From UBA3537 sp038138145 (GTDB lineage: Bacteria; Bacteroidota; Bacteroidia; Flavobacteriales; Flavobacteriaceae), in NCBI GenBank assembly GCA_038138145.1, contig JAYQDD010000011.1:1-34451 (forward strand): a stretch of 34,451 bases of DNA. Reading direction: 5' to 3'. A program made the translations under genes and the position numbers. Below, piece by piece: positions 31,595-34,451 of this stretch. The notes beneath the pieces are model-generated. The model was not told the DNA's origin. It was given only the letters and a program-made list of their open reading frames with translations, and searched no databases. Positions within the stretch are counted from its first letter, which is position 1; each line of letters begins with the position of its first letter.

Positions 31595-33136
31595 ATGAAT
31601 AACCAAGACGATCATTTTAAAAACGTTATTTCTCATGCCAAAGAATATGGGTTTGTATTCCAAAGCAGCGAAATCTACGATGGCCTAAGTGCTGTATACG
31701 ACTACGGCCAAAACGGTGCAGAGCTAAAGAAAAATATACGTGAATACTGGTGGAAAGCCATGGTGCAAATGAACTCCAATATTGTAGGACTTGATGCTGC
31801 AATCTTTATGCATCCTACAACGTGGAAGGCCTCTGGACACGTTGATGCGTTTAATGATCCCTTAATCGACAATAAAGACTCCAAAAAGCGCTATAGAGCC
31901 GATGTCCTCATCGAAGATTATTGCGCTAAACTTGAACAAAAAATTGAAAAAGAAGTCAAAAAAGCGAAAAAACGTTTTGGAGATGCATTCAAGGAAGAAG
32001 AATTTTTAAGTACAAATCCACGGGTTTTAGGGTATCAAGAGAAAATTGATTCTATCCTAAAACGTATGGCAAAATCACTGGAGCACGAAGATTTGGCAGA
32101 CGTAAAAGCCCTTATAGAGGAACTCGAAATTGCAGATCCTGTAAGTGGAAGCCGCAATTGGACTGACGTGAAACAATTTAACCTCATGTTTGGTACAAAG
32201 TTAGGTGCATCTGCTGACAGTGCGATGGATCTGTACCTTCGCCCAGAAACTGCTCAAGGCATTTTTGTCAACTTTTTGAATGTTCAAAAAACAGGCCGAA
32301 TGAAAATTCCTTTTGGTATAGCGCAAACAGGAAAAGCATTTAGAAACGAAATTGTTGCGCGTCAATTCATTTTTAGAATGCGTGAGTTTGAACAAATGGA
32401 AATGCAGTTTTTTATCAAACCTGGAACGCAAGGAAAATGGTACGAACATTGGAAAGAAAAACGGCTAAATTGGCATCTGTCTTTAGGGATGGGTAAAGAA
32501 AATTACCGTTTTCATGACCATGAAAAATTGGCGCATTATGCCGATGCTGCAGCCGATATTGAATTTAAATTTCCTTTTGGTTTTAAAGAACTTGAAGGCA
32601 TTCATTCCAGAACAGACTTTGACCTCAGCCAACACGAAAAATATGCAGGTAAAAAACTGCAATTCTTTGATCCTGAAGAAAACAAAAACTATGTTCCTTA
32701 TGTCTTAGAGACTTCCATTGGTTTAGATCGAATGTTTTTAGCTGTGTTTTCGAAGAGCTTAAAAAATGAAGTATTAGAAAACAATTCCACACGAACAGTG
32801 CTAAAACTTCCTGCGGTCTTAGCACCTACAAAAGCAGCCATTTTACCTCTTGTAAAGAAAGATGGACTTCCAGAAATTGCCAAAGAAATTTTGAAAGAAT
32901 TACAGTGGGATTTCAATGTTGTTTACGACGAAAAAGATGCCGTTGGAAGACGCTACCGACGACAAGACGCCATAGGAACACCATTTTGCATTACGGTTGA
33001 TCATGAAACTATAGAAAACCAAACGGTGACCATACGCTACAGAGACAGCATGAAACAAGAACGGATAGCGATTAAGGATTTAAGCGCCCTGATTAATGAT
33101 CATGTTTCCATAAAAAATTGGCTAAAAAATTGTTAA
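31595..33136 (+). CDS. glyS: Glycyl-tRNA synthetase (dimeric, class II)
   Basis: Charges tRNA-Gly. The 513-residue product begins DHFKNVISHAKEYGFVFQSSEIYDGLSAVYDYGQNG, the usual opening of the single-chain alpha2 enzyme. It has class II motifs: RPETAQGIFVNF, the motif 2 region with FRNEIVARQFIFRMREFEQMEMQFF, and motif 3 with GLDRMFLAVF. A C-terminal anticodon-binding domain (LAPTKAAILPLVKKDGL onward) completes it. It is unrelated to the alpha2-beta2 GlyQS type. It is divergent from comF. Confidence 0.97.
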   Translation: MNNQDDHFKNVISHAKEYGFVFQSSEIYDGLSAVYDYGQNGAELKKNIREYWWKAMVQMNSNIVGLDAAIFMHPTTWKASGHVDAFNDPLIDNKDSKKRYRADVLIEDYCAKLEQKIEKEVKKAKKRFGDAFKEEEFLSTNPRVLGYQEKIDSILKRMAKSLEHEDLADVKALIEELEIADPVSGSRNWTDVKQFNLMFGTKLGASADSAMDLYLRPETAQGIFVNFLNVQKTGRMKIPFGIAQTGKAFRNEIVARQFIFRMREFEQMEMQFFIKPGTQGKWYEHWKEKRLNWHLSLGMGKENYRFHDHEKLAHYADAAADIEFKFPFGFKELEGIHSRTDFDLSQHEKYAGKKLQFFDPEENKNYVPYVLETSIGLDRMFLAVFSKSLKNEVLENNSTRTVLKLPAVLAPTKAAILPLVKKDGLPEIAKEILKELQWDFNVVYDEKDAVGRRYRRQDAIGTPFCITVDHETIENQTVTIRYRDSMKQERIAIKDLSALINDHVSIKNWLKNC

Positions 33137-33306
33137 TCAGTAGCAATTTTGCCACTTTATTTAGCAAAAACAACTTCCTTTTGGTTGATTTCCAGTTTTG
33201 TATAGTAAATGTATTGTTTTTTTTGATTACTGATTCGTTTGTATATTATACATTAGGGAAACAATAATTTGAGCTATATTTACAATCGATTACTAACAAT
33301 TTTACT

Positions 33307-34451
33307 TTGAAAAATCTTCCTCAAAAATGCTTTACCGCGCTCTTATTTGTGTTTTTTTCAATAAAGGGATATGCTCAACTTAATGCTGTAACCATTGGTG
33401 ATGCTCAATCTATTGGAAACAATTGTTTTATAATTACAGAAAATGTACAATGGCAAAGTGGAGGAGTATGGTATAATAATCCTATTGATTTCGTTGAAGA
33501 TTTTACTATTTATTACAAAAATAACTTTGGAAGTTCAGATTCTAATGGGGCTGATGGTATGGCTCTGGTCTTTAAAAGAACATCTAGTCCTGTAATTGGC
33601 AACTCTGGTGGTGGAGTTGGGTACGAGGGCATTTCAAATTCATTAATTGTCGAATTTGACACTTGGCAAAATACCGATAGAAATGACCCTTTTTATGATC
33701 ATTTATCGATTATGATTAACGGGAATGCCTCCCATTCCAATCCCAACAATTTGTTAGGCCCAGTAAGGCCAACCAGTTCAACTACGAATATGGAAGATGG
33801 TTTAGATCATGATGTGAAAATTGTTTGGACTGCTGCAACACAAACTTTTGAAGTGTTTTTTGATTGTGAGTTGCGATTAACGTTAAATCGAGATATAAAA
33901 AATACTGTTTTTGGTGGAGATAGCTCGGTATTTTTTGGATTTGTAGGTTCCACGGGGGGGAGTTCAAATCTTCACCAAGTTTGTTTTAATAGCATTTCTT
34001 TTATTGAAAACCTATTATTACAAGATCAAACCATTTGTGATGGAGAATCTGTACAAGTTGATGCCGAAATACCCAGTGGAGATACGTATACATGGAGTCC
34101 TAGTACAGGAGTAAGTAATATAAATATTGCTAATCCAACTCTTTCTCCTTCAACAACAACCACATATACAGTAACTATAGAAGACGTATGTGGAGAAGCG
34201 ACAACGGAAGATGTAACAATCAATGTAACGCCACAAAACACTACAGTTTTTAATCCAATTCCACCTATCTGTGAAGGCGATCCAAATCCATTACCTACAA
34301 CAGATGTTAATGGCGTAACAGGAACTTGGAGTCCGGCGTTTGATCCAACAACGACTGTAGATTACACTTTTACCCCTGATGCTGGACAATGTGTTACAAC
34401 TCCTGCGCCTGTTCAAGTGGTCGTTAATCCGATTATTACAACAACATTTGA
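33307..34451 (+). CDS. Secreted L-type lectin adhesin with Ig/PKD-like repeats, 5' part (cut by window edge)
   Basis: About 381 residues are visible. The frame opens after a stop at 33265 and contains no ATG near its beginning; TTG at 33307 gives a clean signal peptide (MKNLPQKCFTALLFVFFSIKGYA, cleavage before QL). An L-type lectin-like domain of about 215 residues follows, with GADGMALVFKR, GVGYEGISNSLIVEFDTWQN and DHLSIMING. Then come Ig/PKD-like repeats beginning CDGESVQVDAEIPSGDTYTWSP and CEGDPNPLPTTDVNG. This layout is typical of very large flavobacterial surface adhesins that end in a gliding-motility or type IX secretion sorting domain, which would lie outside the window. Base composition here is rich in Thr/Asn codons. 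Confidence 0.87.
   Translation, partial: MKNLPQKCFTALLFVFFSIKGYAQLNAVTIGDAQSIGNNCFIITENVQWQSGGVWYNNPIDFVEDFTIYYKNNFGSSDSNGADGMALVFKRTSSPVIGNSGGGVGYEGISNSLIVEFDTWQNTDRNDPFYDHLSIMINGNASHSNPNNLLGPVRPTSSTTNMEDGLDHDVKIVWTAATQTFEVFFDCELRLTLNRDIKNTVFGGDSSVFFGFVGSTGGSSNLHQVCFNSISFIENLLLQDQTICDGESVQVDAEIPSGDTYTWSPSTGVSNINIANPTLSPSTTTTYTVTIEDVCGEATTEDVTINVTPQNTTVFNPIPPICEGDPNPLPTTDVNGVTGTWSPAFDPTTTVDYTFTPDAGQCVTTPAPVQVVVNPIITTTF

Noticed and set aside
31508..31663. N-terminal extension of ComF by 52 residues
   Set aside because: The frame is open, but it covers the divergent glyS start and promoter, and ComF proteins normally begin just before the zinc finger.
33137..33306. Possible terminator TTTTGC...GCAAAA after glyS
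   Set aside because: Weak 6-bp AT-rich stem with a large loop and no T-run after it; nothing else clear in this 170-base gap.
1..34451. Mobile elements, CRISPR arrays, defence systems, tRNA or rRNA genes
   Set aside because: No transposase, integrase, restriction or Cas motifs, no regularly spaced repeats, and no tRNA-like cloverleaf noticed; the gene set is core chromosomal.

Overview
The window looks like ordinary chromosomal sequence from a member of the Bacteroidota, most likely the family Flavobacteriaceae. It is AT-rich by eye. It carries Bacteroidota-type promoters (TTG, 19-21 bases, TAnnTTTG), lacks strong Shine-Dalgarno sequences, and contains families typical of the group: DUF3098, DUF3127, DUF4301, a B-type succinate dehydrogenase, TonB receptors and a large secreted adhesin. 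Dense coding covers both strands. I see no tRNA, rRNA, CRISPR array, insertion sequence, integrase or prophage gene, and no gene-free stretch longer than about 220 bases.

Layout. 1-1499: 5' part of leuS (minus strand, cut by the window edge). 1577-4799: a plus-strand run of ftsX, DUF3098, uppP, truB and a DNA-3-methyladenine glycosylase (cell envelope, RNA modification and repair). 4796-7713: a minus-strand operon of flavin reductase-like protein, an SSB-like DUF3127 protein and two tandem class I PPK2 polyphosphate kinases. 7832-9851: an orphan histidine kinase (plus), then greA and a HIT protein (minus). 10016-10483: a small lipoprotein with a Rieske-like pattern that lacks the normal ligands. 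10533-16204 (minus): a PPTase-pnuC-NadR-like kinase-DUF4301 operon, followed by a separate promoter, a TPP riboswitch and a TonB-dependent receptor. 16319-18228: ahcY and a GNAT acetyltransferase. 18293-19110: rplU-rpmA (minus). 19321-22732: two M16 peptidase genes, the first with an intact zinc motif and the second without. 22778-25535: an EamA transporter, an HMA-domain lipoprotein with a cysteine/lysine-rich tail, and an Xaa-Pro aminopeptidase. 25717-29165: sdhCAB. 29162-31507: comF and an Ig-like lipoprotein (minus). 31595-33136: glyS. 33307 to the end: 5' part of a secreted lectin-type adhesin that starts with TTG.

The most interesting unit is the vitamin-linked region at 12.5-16.2 kb. 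A TPP riboswitch with its own promoter controls an outer-membrane receptor, which is therefore probably a thiamine-compound receptor. Just upstream lie genes for an inner-membrane PnuC-type vitamin transporter, a small P-loop kinase and DUF4301, all overlapping and so probably co-translated. DUF4301 shows four motifs in the order found in UDP-sugar pyrophosphorylase-type nucleotidyltransferases. The simplest model is an uptake-and-trapping route (receptor, permease, kinase, possible nucleotidyltransferase). Whether the substrate is thiamine or nicotinamide riboside cannot be settled from the sequence alone. Secondary points of interest are the metallothionein-like tail of the HMA lipoprotein, ribosomal protein L21 with an extra C-terminal helical domain, the SSB-type tail on DUF3127, a terminator-like hairpin in the greA leader, and four convergent gene pairs whose 3' ends overlap.
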